Source: Phascolomyces articulosus
Taxonomy: Eukaryota; Mucoromycota; Mucoromycetes; Mucorales; Lichtheimiaceae
Length of the DNA stretch: 64,000 nt
Reading direction: 5' to 3'
Assembly (NCBI GenBank): GCA_025677815.1
Contig: JAIXMP010000027.1
Coordinates: 372,001 to 436,000 of the forward strand
Position numbers and translations under genes: made by a program. Positions 50,141 to 63,167 of the stretch are shown piece by piece; the first letter of the stretch is position 1, and every line of letters starts with the position of its first letter. Below the pieces are notes generated by a model, which was not told where the DNA came from, did not search any database, and saw only the letters and a program-made list of their open reading frames with translations.

Positions 50141-52606
50141 GTTAAAAAAAACTATTAGTTAAAATACCCCCTCCATAAACACACACAACACACAACCAAT
50201 CATCACCGTAAAAAAGTCATATACAAAACATACACGCACATCGTTTCTCCTATTTAAAATTGTCGATCTTCTCAAAGCACAAAACAAAAAATAAAGTATC
50301 ATTACGAAAATCAGCTTCCATGCATATTACATTTCCTACGTACATACGACCCAGCAGATGAATCTTATTATGGAAAAAGGATATACCATCGTCATTTTAC
50401 TTTATATCCTATCCCATATTATCGTTGTTGATATCAGTAATCCAGTTACGTATTAATTTATATATGACTAATTTACAATTAACGTGCATACAATATGATT
50501 GTCAGTAATATAATTATTTTTTAGTATTTCCAACTATTGATGATCATCATATTATTGGGCGTTAAATAAATATGTAAACAATGCAACATGAGGATCAAAA
50601 ATGTATTTGTTATTACCAAATTGATGGTGGATACATTTGTATTTCGTTATAACTATATCTTTTAATGGTTTGTTCACAAAATATATGTTAGTACCTTCTT
50701 CACATATCAAATTTACCCAAGGGTGATCTCAGTAATGATGTAGCTTCATATTTATCTATTTTCCTCTCTGTTACCACACATTTTAATTAGACATCCATTG
50801 ATAAGACTTTACAATGTTTCAGAAGATAATATAAAATTTTGCAACTGCTTACTAGATATATACGTATGAAAAAGGCTAACTACTTTTAAAAAAGAAGATA
50901 TATGGTATGCATATTCTTTTAGACAATGTTAATGTCATTATCTTGGTAAAATAAACTACTTCTTCTCATAGTTTATATATAGAGTAGGTAAAAATAGCCT
51001 TGCGTATATAAAAAAAATTGTTACACGATGTATAGCGTATGATGACTACATTAACCAGACAAAATGAACAAAAATGACACGCCAACAATTGAAAAAGTCA
51101 GACTCTTATATAAAACCTGGTAAGTGTTGTTTGATAAGTGAAGTATTACAACTGGACGATGGAATAAGTAGTAAGAATATCCTCCATTATTTTAAATTAA
51201 AAAGTTTCAAATAAATAAACTATAAATCAGTATGAGGGTGAGCGTTTCTTAATCTAATAGTATTGTAGCTTTTATAATGCAACTATACTCCATGGTCTAC
51301 ACGTTTAAACATTTAGCCTAGACAACAGCAACGGTTTACGGTATGTATACATAGTCATGTCTTCCCCCAGTTAATGGACCATCCTCTTGAATCCATCACA
51401 AGATAAATATTGGACATAGACAGATGAGCATCATTAGGGTATGATTTCTATGGATAACTAGAAGTATGCACAATGACTTCGCTACATTCTGTTTAGTTAT
51501 CTTGAACAACTCGGATAAGAAAACTTTAATGGCTAGTGATACATATATACAAATGGATTTGACCATACCACAATAATACACGAGTAAGAAAAAATGGAAT
51601 AAATGGAAGGTTTTAAAAAGCACTGTTTTTAGTACCAAGAATGGTTAAAAAAGAGTAAAAGTTGGATGGAGAAGGTAGCAAATTTTATATAAGGAAAAAA
51701 AAATCAACTTGATATTTTCGATTATTCTATCTGCCTTTCGTTTTATTATTAGTTCCATAAACTTCTTGAAGTTGCAGTTAACTCCATGGCAAACAGCAGT
51801 TTTTTTTTCCTCTCTCTGCAAGGCGGAGTGATGGAGTACTACGGATGTTGAATATTTTGTTTTCAAATGAGAGCATGTAAGTAATAATCAAAAGAAGAAG
51901 AAGAATACACAACGTTCTTCTTTAACGATCATGCATCATCTTTATGCAACAACCACTTCTACATCTAGTAAGTTTATCTTGGAAGCAAGACTGAAATACA
52001 TGTATCTCGGAACAGTGGATACATATTTTTTGTTGTTTTTGGCATAAATATAAATGCTAAGCCCTCTCCTCCATTTTGTACCACTTCAAATGATCTCTTT
52101 TTTTCTATTTTTGTTTTCAAAACTTTAAAAATATTTTGACGCGTTAGAAAGAAATGGGGGGTGAGAATAAGACGGATAGATGATGAAATTGGGTGGTTTT
52201 TTGATTGAGAATAATTATAAAAATATTTTATATAGAAAAGATATTAACTTATTAAACTCATTTGAGCGCAGCCATCAAACAATTTCAAGCAGTCAAAAGA
52301 ATATAAAAAAAAAGGAGTGAAAAGACATTTGGTACTGTGTTTATCTAGAATGATTGGATTGGGTGATGACATTGTGTATATTTTTATAAATGATAGGATG
52401 ATACGACAAACAAGAGCATTATTATATAAACAATCTGTTCGGATAAATTGAAAAGTAGGCAAAAGGACCTTTTGCCTTTTTATTTTTCTTTCTTTTGCAT
52501 CTTCCCGTTTTCCGTTGTTTTTGTTTCTTTCTTTCTTTTCTTTCTTTTTCCCGCGTTTTTATATTCTTATTCTTATTTATAATACTATAATTCATTCTAA
52601 TATTTA
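50141..52606. other. Gene-poor interval
   Basis: 2.5 kb of AT-rich sequence after FBPase. I see no credible coding frame or RNA gene. The last 200 bases turn pyrimidine-rich (CTTTCTTTC units) before the kelch-kinase ATG. Confidence 0.5.
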
Positions 52607-55600
52607 ATGTTTTTGTTATCAATAATATCATCATTACTTCTATCTACTATCGTTCTAGTTGTATCCGGTCAAGAGAAATTAGGTGATCGACAAGAAACTG
52701 TTGCATGGCGTGCAGGTCATGCCGCAGGTAAATAATAATAATAATAATAATAGTCATCCCACTATCATTCATCAAATATAACATTATTTACATATATTCA
52801 CCAACAACAATCAACTTTTATCATCATGATGCATCAATACAGCATATATCGATCCATATGTTATTGTATATGGAGGTACGGAAGACACTCAAGCTGACGC
52901 TAATAGTAACGCCATTACAGGTTCCACCAGTCTATGGGTATGGAATTCAAAAACAGGGTTTTGGTATCATCCAAAACAGTTAGATGATGCAGCCAGTCCA
53001 CAAATCCACTTTAGTGCCACACCGATACCAAGTCCTGGTCAAATGTTAGCCGTTCTCAGTAACACATCTACAACTGGACGTTTACAAAAATTAGATACGA
53101 ACAATTGGAGTTGGTCATTCCCATCAGCAGCCAGTCCTGTCGAGCCTGTGGATAATGCAGCAGGCTATGCGTTAAGTTTAGCCAATAATACATTATATAT
53201 GTATGGTGGTATTACGGTCGACGCCAACGGTTTGCCTATTCTCAATTCCGTCATGAATAATTTATACACATTGGATGCAAATGCATATATTTGGAATTCT
53301 GCTTCAAACGGTCTTGGTGTATTGGATCATGTCATGTGTTACATCCCCCATGCGAACGCCTTGATTAGTTTTGGTGGTACCACCACAGGATCGCGTGCTA
53401 ATCCAATTCAAGTACATTTTATTTTATTTTTTATATATAATTATTTCCTTGCACCCTTTCCTTTCTTTATAATATATCTATTACCATGCATTCATTCCCA
53501 TCACTGGTAATATATATACTAATAATGAATTGCCTTATTTTATATAATAGGATGTCCTGGTATTTGATTTAGGTCAACGCGTTTGGAGTCTTCGCGTTCC
53601 TGTTCAAAGTGTCAATAATGCAGTCCCTGGAGCACGTCGATTACATACAGCCAACTGTTTAGAAGACCGAATGATTATTTATGGAGGCGGGACTGACCGA
53701 CCTTTTGATTCCGATGTATGGATCTTGGACGCAAGTCAATATCCAACGTTACAATGGCAAAAAGCACCGATGGCAAACTTGGATCAAGGACCCAATGTAC
53801 GTATGGGTCATACTTCTGTCTTGGATGAAAAAGCACGGAAAATTTATATCTTTGGTGGTTGGGGTGCTGGCACATCTTCAGGTGATACCGATATGTATGT
53901 TTTGGATTATCAAAATTGGGCTTGGAGTCGTGTGACGCCGGCAGGGTTTGCCAATGGTGCTGAGCCTACATCTTCATTACTACCTCCCTCCAATAATGGG
54001 GATACCGGTGGTAATGGTGGTAACAGAACAGCCGTTATTGTTGGCTCGGCCGTAGGTGGGGTAGTAGGAGTGGCTCTTATTGCTGCAGCACTGTTATTTT
54101 TCTGTTGCGTTCGACGAAAGAAAAGACGACAACGACAAGATAAACATCAAGAAGATGATGAAGAACAACATGATGGAGGTATCAATGATGAAAAGACACT
54201 TCGAAATATACCCAATGGAAATACTAAACACAACAACAACAACAATGATGATAATGATAATGAGGATCATAACAATGACTTGGAATCCAAAGTGCAGCAA
54301 CAAAAAAGATCATCATCACCTACACCACTAAGAGCAACTGTTCCACAATCAGTATCTGGTGGATCCAACGCAAGTAGTAGAGGTAGTTTTTCAGCCACAG
54401 CTGCTGCAGGCGTACCTTCATTAATGTTAAGTGAATTTGGAAACACGACAGGTGGATCATCTACTGGATCATCCTCTCCAAGACAAACAGGATTTTTCGT
54501 TCAAACGCCCAATGAAATTCATACACAAAAACCAAACGAATTTACACGACCTATACAACAACGTAGTATTGCAAGTAGTATGCTTGCTTCCACAGGACTT
54601 TCACCCACATCACCAAGTGATCAATATACATTACCTACTACATATCGATCCTCTGTATCTAGTAGTGTACCTTTAGCCCAACTTGTATCCCCTCAACAAT
54701 CACCCACACCTACTACTACAGCAGCCCAAACAACTCCCATTGATATTTATGAAAGCGTGAGTCCGTTAGAAATGTTGGCTACCTTGGGTCGTTTGGATGA
54801 AGAACAAACACCCCAGCAAAATGAGGAAGAACAAAATGGTCATGAACATCAATACGTTGGAAAAGTAGATCAACCTAAACAATGGCAAAACTTATTACCT
54901 TCCAAATATACTTTATTGCCCAGACAACCCATTGTAGGCCATGCCAACAGTATTTATTTTGCCATGATGGACGAAAATACAAAACCAGTTGTCATAAAAT
55001 CATTTGGTCGAAGGGAAGCATGGGAACGAGAATGTAGAGCACTGAATAAACTCAGATCCAACCATGTTGTTCAAGTAATACAAATGTTAAATAATGATGC
55101 AACACATTTAGCAATTCTCGAATACTTGGATGATTCACTGCAGTTCATCATGAAACAATATTATGAAGGAGGAAGTGATCTGCAACAACAACAACTGTCA
55201 TCATCATTAATGAATTCATCTGTGCGTAAAATGATTGCAAAAAGTGTCATTTCCAGTCTGGTTTGGATTCATGCAAAAGGTAGTATAGAAATGAGTATAA
55301 TAAAATTGGAAGAAGATGACCTCATAAAAATGTGTAAGAAAATCGACAGCTTTTTAACAAGAGAATAATGATATATTCCTCAACAGATGTAGCATTTTGT
55401 GATTTAAAACCAAGTAACATCATGCGATCTGCTCAAGGGGATTGGAAATTGATTGATTTTGAAGCAAGCCGCAGTATTGGTCAAGAGTGTGTTGGATTGA
55501 TCACACCGCGTTACTGTCCCCCTGAAGTTGCGCGTGCCACCACGTATGGTCATGAAGGTGAAAAAGGAGTCGTTGCCACTGCTAGTGTGGATCTATGGTC

Positions 55601-56065
55601 GCTTGGATGTGTTATCTATGTAAGTTGATTTATTTCGGCTTATTTCATTCCAAGAAACAGAAATTACACGTATCTATATAGAAAATAAGGGTTTTATAAT
55701 AGAATATCAAATATGACAAATTAACCAATGATCTATTTTTTTTTGTATACATATCATTTGTATAGGAACTGGAAAATCAACATCATCATGAACCGTTATT
55801 TACACAGACAATTACAGATGATACCGTTCTTCATTTTGTATCTCATCCTTCTCCATTGACACCTGCACTAAGAAATGGTCTCAAGTGGAATGAGCAAGTT
55901 GAATTAGAGATACCTGATTTTGAACAACGTGTCCCTGATCCAAATGCAAGAAACCTCATCAAATCCTTATTAAGTCGTGATCCAATCAAACGTGGTAGTG
56001 CAAGTTATTGGATGGTAAATACATCTGATCTCTTTTACACAGCATATCATTCTAATGATAGCTAA
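52607..56065 (+). CDS. Kelch ectodomain / transmembrane / protein-kinase-like receptor protein
   Basis: Exons 52607-52727, 52843-53411, 53551-55279, 55387-55619 and 55766-56065 total 2952 nt, or 983 residues. A signal peptide (FLLSIISSLLLSTIVLVVSG) is followed by a kelch propeller to about residue 375, with GG-type blades (YVIVYGGTED, NTLYMYGGITV, ALISFGGTTTG, MIIYGGGTDRPFDSDVWIL, KIYIFGGWGAG). A single span TAVIVGSAVGGVVGVALIAA lies at about 390-415, then CCVRRKKRRQ. After a disordered linker comes a kinase-like fold (about 680-980): VVIKSF with Lys713, EREC in helix C, CDLKPSN with Asp812, DFE at 830-832 in place of DFG, PRYCPPEVA, SVDLWSLGCVIYE. The Gly loop is degenerate and HRD reads FCD, so activity is uncertain. 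Catalytic Asp, Asn and VAIK Lys remain. Topology implies extracellular sensing coupled to a cytosolic kinase. Confidence 0.9.
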
Positions 56066-57270
56066 GAAAAAAAAATCTTTGTTATAATTCATCTCATCTC
56101 AATTTTTTTTATATACTAACTTGGACTTTTTTTTATCTATTTTATATTAACTTACGACGGACGATGATGTTTATTTATTTATTATCTTCTTAAAAAAAGA
56201 AAACGCATCCATATTTTTGTACATAAAGTTTGTAATATTAGTAATATTCTTATTTCCTGAAAAAAACCATTAGGTTTTATAGTATATATAATAAGTATAA
56301 ATTTATATAAATCTATTTTTTAGTTTGCTTTATGTAATACGTATGTAAATGTCGAGGATATTCCTTGCATATGTAAAATCAAGCATATATTGATTTTTCT
56401 ATCGATAAAATAAATTTAAATATTATAATAACGTGCCAGTTCATTCAAATTTCTTTTTAAGAAAGGGAGAGAAGAAAGAGAATATGGGCACGTATCAAAA
56501 GAAAAGGTTTTTAAAAAAGAGGGGAAATGCATAAAGATGCATTACATGATGTATGTAGTCTTTTTGTATATTTAGATTTTCTCTTCCTTTATAAAAGTAA
56601 TATCCGTTGCATATTATAATACAATATGTATGTATAAACAGGAAGAGTCATTGAATATATTAGATTATATTCAATGTACATCCCATACCACACCATACAG
56701 AGACAGAACATAACCATCCTGTTAATGATCATTGTTGTTGTCATGTCGATTATTCGTTAGTATGTCAACTATAAATTTTAAAGAAAAGGATAATTATATT
56801 GCCATGTGCAGCATGTTTATGATGATATAACTAAAAAAAAAAAAAAAGAGGAGAGGTTAGGAGAAAGATGATTCTGACAAGCTTGATGGAGGGAAAATGA
56901 TTTGACCACAAGAACAAGAAGGAGAGAGAGAAAAAAGAATTGACCAAGTATAAAGAAGATGAGGGGTAAATAGTCGTAATAGTGGCCAAAAAAGAATAGT
57001 CTGATCGCTCTATTGTATTTATTAGTAGTAGTATTAGGCTTATAAATATCTATTCAACTCCTTTGGCTACCCTCCCCTCTCACTCCTTTCCCTCCTTCCC
57101 TCTTACTATCAATCTCTATATCTTTCTCCCTTACATTTTCTTTATAATAATTGACATTTTTATATCATAATTATAGGGCGAGTCTTAGACTATTTTTTTT
57201 GTTAAAATATAACAAGTGATTCAATTAAGGACTCTTTCTTTCTCTTTCACTTCTTTTTATTATTTAAAGT
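56066..57270. other. Intergenic between kelch-kinase and DDHD lipase genes
   Basis: 1.2 kb of AT-rich sequence. The last 200 bases contain C/T-rich blocks (CCCTCCCCTCTCACTCC near 57070) and probably form the lipase promoter. No coding signal. Confidence 0.5.
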
Positions 57271-59616
57271 ATGTATTTTGAAACAACAGGCCTTAATACA
57301 CCAGAACTTGCACCCAGTTTCTATACAGGTATAGATCATGATATATTATATTGTTATTTATTTGAAATGAAAACATTAATAATTTCTCTTTATTCTAACA
57401 TGTAAAATATTATTCTCGATTATAAAAGCAATGGAAGATCCAGAAGAATTAAAAACACAATCCATACTGGATGAAAATGAACAACAAAATGATATAGTAA
57501 AACAATTATTCGAAGATGATATGTCGTATTACGCCAATGCCGATCACGTTATATTTGTCATTCATGTAAGTTCACAGGCATTTCCATATCATTACTTGCA
57601 TTACTACTAAAAAAAACAGTCGATCACAAAAATCTTCATTTTTACTTACCAAAGAAATTTCATCATTGATTATAATAGGGTATAGGACAAGTACGTAATA
57701 ATAAGAAACAATGATGTGTTGTCACTTTTTTTGTTGTTTCTCCTTTTCTCTCTTCTCCCACCCAAAACTATATTTTTTATTACAAAACACCAATTTTTTT
57801 TATTCCACATGTAATTTTCTAAACTAAACATGGGGTTTAAACTTTTCTACTCTATAGCAAACTGAACAATATGGCATGTTTCACACACATAGTAAGTAAT
57901 GCATATGGTTATCAAGAAGGAAACCAATGAATTGAAAAATGCTAACCAAAGAAAACACATATTAGTGAAATCATTACGAGAAAATATGCAACAAGTATTA
58001 GCAACAAGAATGCCACAGGAAGATATACGTATCAAAATGATTCCTATTGAATGGCATCGTCATATTCATTCTGAAACAGATGAATGGGTTCATCGAGTGA
58101 TGCCAAAAAACATTCCCACAGTTCGATTAATCGAAAGCGATTATTTATCAGATGTCATGTATTATTTTACAAAAGAACGAGGACAAAGTATCATTAACCA
58201 TGTTACAAAATCATTCAATCAATCCTATCATGATTTTATGGAACAACAACCAAATTTTAATGGCAAAATATCTATTCTTGGTTATTCGTAAGTGTACTTT
58301 TGTTTTTCTCTACCTTCCATGATTCTCCTACTTCCTTCCTTTTCCCCTTCCCTCTCACTCTCTCCTTCCTTCTTTCTCTCCCTTTCTTTAACCCACTTTT
58401 CAATATTACCTCATTTATAAGAAAAATAACCATTTATTGTCAAAGCCTTCTTTCTTGTCTCCTTTATATATATATATCTCCTAACATATTTTTTTATATA
58501 CTAACCATCGATACGCACTCTCTCTAAAACAAATATAAAAATTATTCTAGGCTTGGCGGTTTGATAACATGGGATATTTTATCTCATCAACGACAGGATT
58601 TAACAACGCAAGAAATGGAACAATTAACAAAATTCGATGTAAAAGTACCCAAACTTGATTTCAAACCTGATTATTTATTCGGTATGGGATGTCCACTGGC
58701 TGGATTATTGATTGCAAGAAATCAAGACCCTCGTTATTATCATCCAGATTATAGCACTGTATTTGAGAACATTTATCATCCAATGGACCCCTTGGCTTTT
58801 CGTTTAGAACCCCTTTTGAATCATGAGTTTGAAGAACCTCCAGTAGCATTAGAGAGAGCCATTGCTCAGCAGCCTACCTCCTTTGCTTCACTAGTCTTTT
58901 CCCTATTTCGAGGGACATCAACAACGACTAATAATACATCATCACACAGCAAGAATATTCCAGGAGGTACCGTGGCAACACAACAACAAGGTGGTGGTAT
59001 TCTATCCTCTTTGTTGGGCTACTTTTATTCTTCTTCATCTACACAAGAAAATCAACAAGAACAACCTCAACGTCGTGCTAGTGAAGGTGATATATTAAGA
59101 TTAAAAAAACCAGAACCCATGACAAAGCCATTACAACAACGCCATCGATCCCAGTCTATGCCTTCTCTTGCTACAAGGGCGAATCTTCCTTTAGGTATGA
59201 CAGGAGCATCATCAGACGAAGAAGAAGGAGGAGGCATAATGATGATGTCACCAGAAAAAGAAAGTATGGTGGTCATGCCTACACCTTCTCTTTCAGCAAC
59301 ACCTACTTCTTCTTGCCCAACGACAGCTCCACAAACCCCCACAGCAGAACAACATGAAACACCTTTACTTTCAAAAAATGATTCTCATTGTTGGAAAATG
59401 ATCGACCTTGATCGAATGGATGATGATGAAGAAGATGCTACAACAAAAATACCGTTACCTTTGGGTCGTCGTTACGATTATGAATTGACACCTGATAGTT
59501 ATTTGGGTATGATTTCAAATGAATATATTTTGGGATTACGAGCTCATTTTTCATATTGGACAAATAAAGATATGCATTGGCATATCTTTTGTCGAATGGA
59601 AGGAATCGATCATTAG
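57271..59616 (+). CDS. DDHD-domain phospholipase (phosphatidic-acid-preferring PLA1 type)
   Basis: Exons 57271-57328, 57429-57565, 57679-57690, 57858-57891, 57966-58287 and 58551-59616 total 1629 nt, or 542 residues. DDHD lipases cleave an acyl chain from phosphatidic acid and related lipids on organelle membranes. Seen: HVIFVIHGIGQQTEQYG (residues about 60-75, the HGIG block before the first helix), IKMIPIEWH, RLIESDYLSDVMYYFTKERG, the nucleophile elbow ILGYSLGG with Ser188 split by an intron, then FKPDYLFGMGCPLAGLL, NIYHPMDPLAFRLEPLL, RRYDYEL and terminal HFSYWTNKDMHWHIFC, matching the DDHD domain. HGIGQ itself is encoded by a 12-nt exon. The 57892-57965 intron has a CTAAC branch site and restores frame where the unspliced reading stops. 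There is no WWE-like N-terminus, so the protein is shorter than animal DDHD1. Confidence 0.88.
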
Positions 59617-60084
59617 TTCCTTTTCTTCATCCTATCTATCCCTCTCGCCCCCTTCTCCTCCCCTATTCTCCTTCCTCCTTTTACTGCTTTCTTTTTATCG
59701 TCCCTTTGATCCTTTTTTCTCTCATCATTATTTTTTCCGTTTCATTTATTTATTTTTGAAAATCATGTTTTTTGCAAGAGTAACATTATCAACATCAGCA
59801 TCTATCACATTTATACTTATATTTTAAATAATAATTTCATCTAGTTATCAACAAAAAACTATTCTACACATTCAAAGAAAAAAAATTGTTCCTTTAATAA
59901 AAATCATTATTGTTATAGGCCTTTTTTTTTTTGAAAAAAAAAAAAGAAAAAGATATTTTTATGATTATATTTATATGTTGTTTCTGATTTATAATAATAA
60001 GCAAATTTAAACTATATATACGACTACAATATGATTAAGTAAAAGGTGATTATAATATAAGATACATTAAGAAGGATTTGTTTT
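59617..60084. other. Convergent 3' intergenic region
   Basis: 468 bases between the ends of the DDHD lipase (plus) and the Zn2Cys6 gene (minus). It is C/T-rich first, then A/T-rich with AATAAA-like stretches (TTTAATAAAAATC near 59894). It probably holds both polyadenylation regions. Confidence 0.5.
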
Positions 60085-61716
60085 TTAGCAGTACCAGCCT
60101 GCAGATGCTGTATCAAAGATAGACGATGCTTGAAGATCTAATAAAAAAAAATTATACATTAACTTTGGATATATATATATAAACCGAGAAAAAAAATATA
60201 AACTTACTATTCGTAGAAGAACCTTCCATCATAAAATAGTGTTCTTCAGGTACGCGTGCAGTAGAATTATCTGAAGATGGTGGGTTCACCGATAATAAAG
60301 GTGGAGCGATACCTGAAGACTGTTGTTGAGGATTTTGTTCATGATGTTGCTGCTGGTGAGGGTAAGGGTGTTGTTGCTGTTGTGCATGTATTTCTGCTGG
60401 AGTAGAAGGACCGTAATGTTGCTCGTGTTGCTGTTTTGTACCATCGTAAGGTAAATGATTAAATAATGACCACTCCCCCATCATGAGTGAATCAGCAAAA
60501 GGTGAATGAGACGTCGTTGCTGTAGGAAAAAAATACGAAGGATCTGGAGGAGGTGGGGTAATAAGATCATCTTGGGATGGATAATAAAACGAAGGAGGTG
60601 CTTGAGCAGTAGGGGGAGGTGGAGCAGGTGCTGGAGTTGGAATGGTCGTTCCAGCAGCAACAACCGTAGGATGCATAGTGTTATTATTTTTGGACATTGA
60701 AGTATTACCATTTGTTGCATTGTTTGTACTAGTAACAGTCATACTTCCAACATGTTGATGTTTAGACACTTGTTGTATATCATCATCCGTAGTGCGTTGT
60801 CGTTTACGTTTTGCTGATGATGAAGTTGTATTTAATGCTGCGGATGATGACGAAGATGATGTCGTGGTACTTGCAGGCATACTATTTCTTTTACCACGAG
60901 CAATACGTTGTTCACCACGTAATCTTAATTGTGCTAAAATAGAACGAGATTCTTGGACTTCTTGTTCTGTTTTATGCATATGAGCAGCTAATTCTTGTGT
61001 CTTGGTCGTATTTGCATTAGTTGTAGTAGCAGATGTAGTACTTTTATTACGTCTTTGTGGGGTAGTTGTAGTAGTAGTGGAAGAAGAAGGAGTCAAGGGA
61101 GGACTACTTGTTCCTGTACTAGTATTACTACTATTGGTACTACTTGTGTTATTTTTGCATAATGAGTGCATCATAGCTCTTTGTGATTCCAAATCGGCCT
61201 CAATACGTCGTATCCTTGCTTCAAGATGGGATAGATTATCAATAAATGGATCAACATTTGTAGGTTGGGTATTTCTGGAACGACGAGAACTTGGATAAGC
61301 GCATAAAACACCAGTTGTTAAACATCGAGTACAATTGGGGTGGATGCCATCACATCGAACCTGTGTTTTTTTTTTTTTGAATAAAAATAATAAAAAGGGG
61401 GGGGATGAGAAGAAGGACCCTGAAAAACTGAAAAGAAAAAAAAACGCACAGACCGGCAGATTGCATAGAAGAAGAGAAAAAGATGTAAGTGGGTATGTTC
61501 ATTTACCTTTTTATGATGACAGCGAAAACAAGCGATTGGTGCCCTTGGTCTTTTCATTGAGGGGTGCATCCGTGTCATGGTTTGTTGAGTATTATTATTG
61601 TTATTCTCTATTGCATTGGATTTATTATTGCCTTGATGCACATTTCCTCTGGTTGTTATTGTTGTGGATGTTGTTGTTGAAGTTTTATGATTTTTATTAC
61701 AGTTGTTAGCTACCAT
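60085..61716 (-). CDS. Zn2Cys6 (GAL4-type) transcription factor
   Basis: Exons 61507-61716, 60208-61360 and 60085-60137 total 1416 nt, or 471 residues. After a Thr/Asn-rich start, KRPRAPIACFRCHHKK (exon 1) joins VRCDGIHPNCTRCLTTGVLC (exon 2) to make a complete binuclear zinc cluster, C-x2-C-x6-C-x6-C-x2-C-x6-C. The intron sits inside the cluster, so neither exon alone shows the domain. The following FIDNLSHLEARIRRIEADLE is a short coiled coil for dimerisation. A basic KRKRQR patch may be a nuclear signal. The remainder is Ser/Thr, Pro and Gln-rich and ends ASSIFDTASAGWYC. There is no fungal-TF middle homology domain that I can see, so target genes are unknown. It is convergent with the DDHD lipase and divergent from the PEBP gene. 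Confidence 0.87.
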
Positions 61717-63167
61717 TGTAGAATTATTATTGTTGTTAACGAAGGATTGAAAAACGAAGGGAAAGATTGAAGATAAAGACGATTAAAAAAAAGAATGGAA
61801 AGAAGGGAAGAAAGATAATGAAAAAAGAGTTTAGTGCAAGGTTTTGTTTTTAAGTTTTTGTTTCTTAAGTTATAACTAATATTATATAGAAATCCTATTA
61901 CTACTATTAAGCTACTATTTATACCAACCAACATATTATAACAATACAACAATTCAATCATTTCTATAGGAGCCAAATTAGTGACTCCTCAAAACCCGCC
62001 TTGATTTGAATGACATTTGTAACAAACCAACTACAATTACTACTACTCTAAATTTAAACAAGATGATTATGTATATTTATGTGTGCGTGTGTGTGTATGT
62101 GGCACATCTTCTCTATATAATATTATCCATTATCTCCCTTTTTTACCATATTTATAAATTGATAGTTTCATGTATATTTATATCCCTTCATCTCCTTCCT
62201 GTCTTCTATTTCCCCTTAGTCACTCAACCCCTTTCTTTCTCTTTCTAACATCCCTTTTTTTAAAAAAATAAAATAAAAGATATCTTTAAATATATTTTTT
62301 TCTGTCAAAGATAAAATGATATATCGCTTTTTAAAGAAATTACAAAACGAAAAAGTAAAACTGAAGAGAGAAGTTTGGTTAGTTATATATAAAAATACCA
62401 ACGAGTAGATATATAGATCATAAAAGTCATACTACTTTCACTTGTTAATTTTTTTCCCGGCGATAGTTACGGCACAAAATATATAATTTTGGTTGAAAAA
62501 ACAATAAAAGGTGAATAGAATGACATCAGTTGTTTCATGCAAGTATGCATATTGTTTATATTGTACAGATAGATCCTTGTTCCTATATATAATATAGAAT
62601 GAGTGATTTGATGTTCCTTTTATCATTGCATAAAATTGAATGGATTGATTGGAATAAACGAATGGTGGTTGTAGTAGTCAACATCATTATATTATAATAC
62701 TGTATACTACTACTATTATTACTACATTAGGTAGTCATCATAGCATTAATAATAGAATCCCCACTTTTAAGCTTCTCTTACAAATGAAAATCATAATAGA
62801 ATCTAAACTGGGGTTTCTTCTTTAGCTGTTTCTATAATTCACAAGTAATTATTATATAATTATCGTTCCTCCTTATTCTTATTCTTCTTCTTCTTTCTCT
62901 TATTATTTGTTTTCTTAATCTATCGTTAGATTTTCTTTATTCTAAAAAATAAAGAAGACGACGATGATTACGTTTAACACTCCTTTTATTATCCATTGGA
63001 TTATTTTTTCCGATGTCATCATGTTTAAACTCGTCGGGTTCTTCCCTTTTCTGTGATGACAAGGGAATTTTCTTTATTTTCTTTATATTTTTTTTATTTA
63101 ATTTTTTCATAGTACATAGATTTTTCTATTACAATATTATCATTATCAGCAACAAGAACTTTAAAAC
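61717..63167. promoter_or_regulatory. Divergent promoter region between the Zn2Cys6 and PEBP-family genes
   Basis: 1.45 kb of AT-rich sequence with a (GT)-rich stretch at 62080-62100 and T/C-rich blocks at 62170-62250 and 62870-62930. I see no coding frame that resembles a protein and no clear factor site. Confidence 0.45.

Noticed and set aside
57899..58291. Separate small gene starting MHMVIKKE inside the DDHD region
   Set aside because: The first 67 bases lie in an intron with GTAAGT donor, CTAAC branch site and TTAG acceptor. The remainder is exon 5 of the lipase in the same frame.
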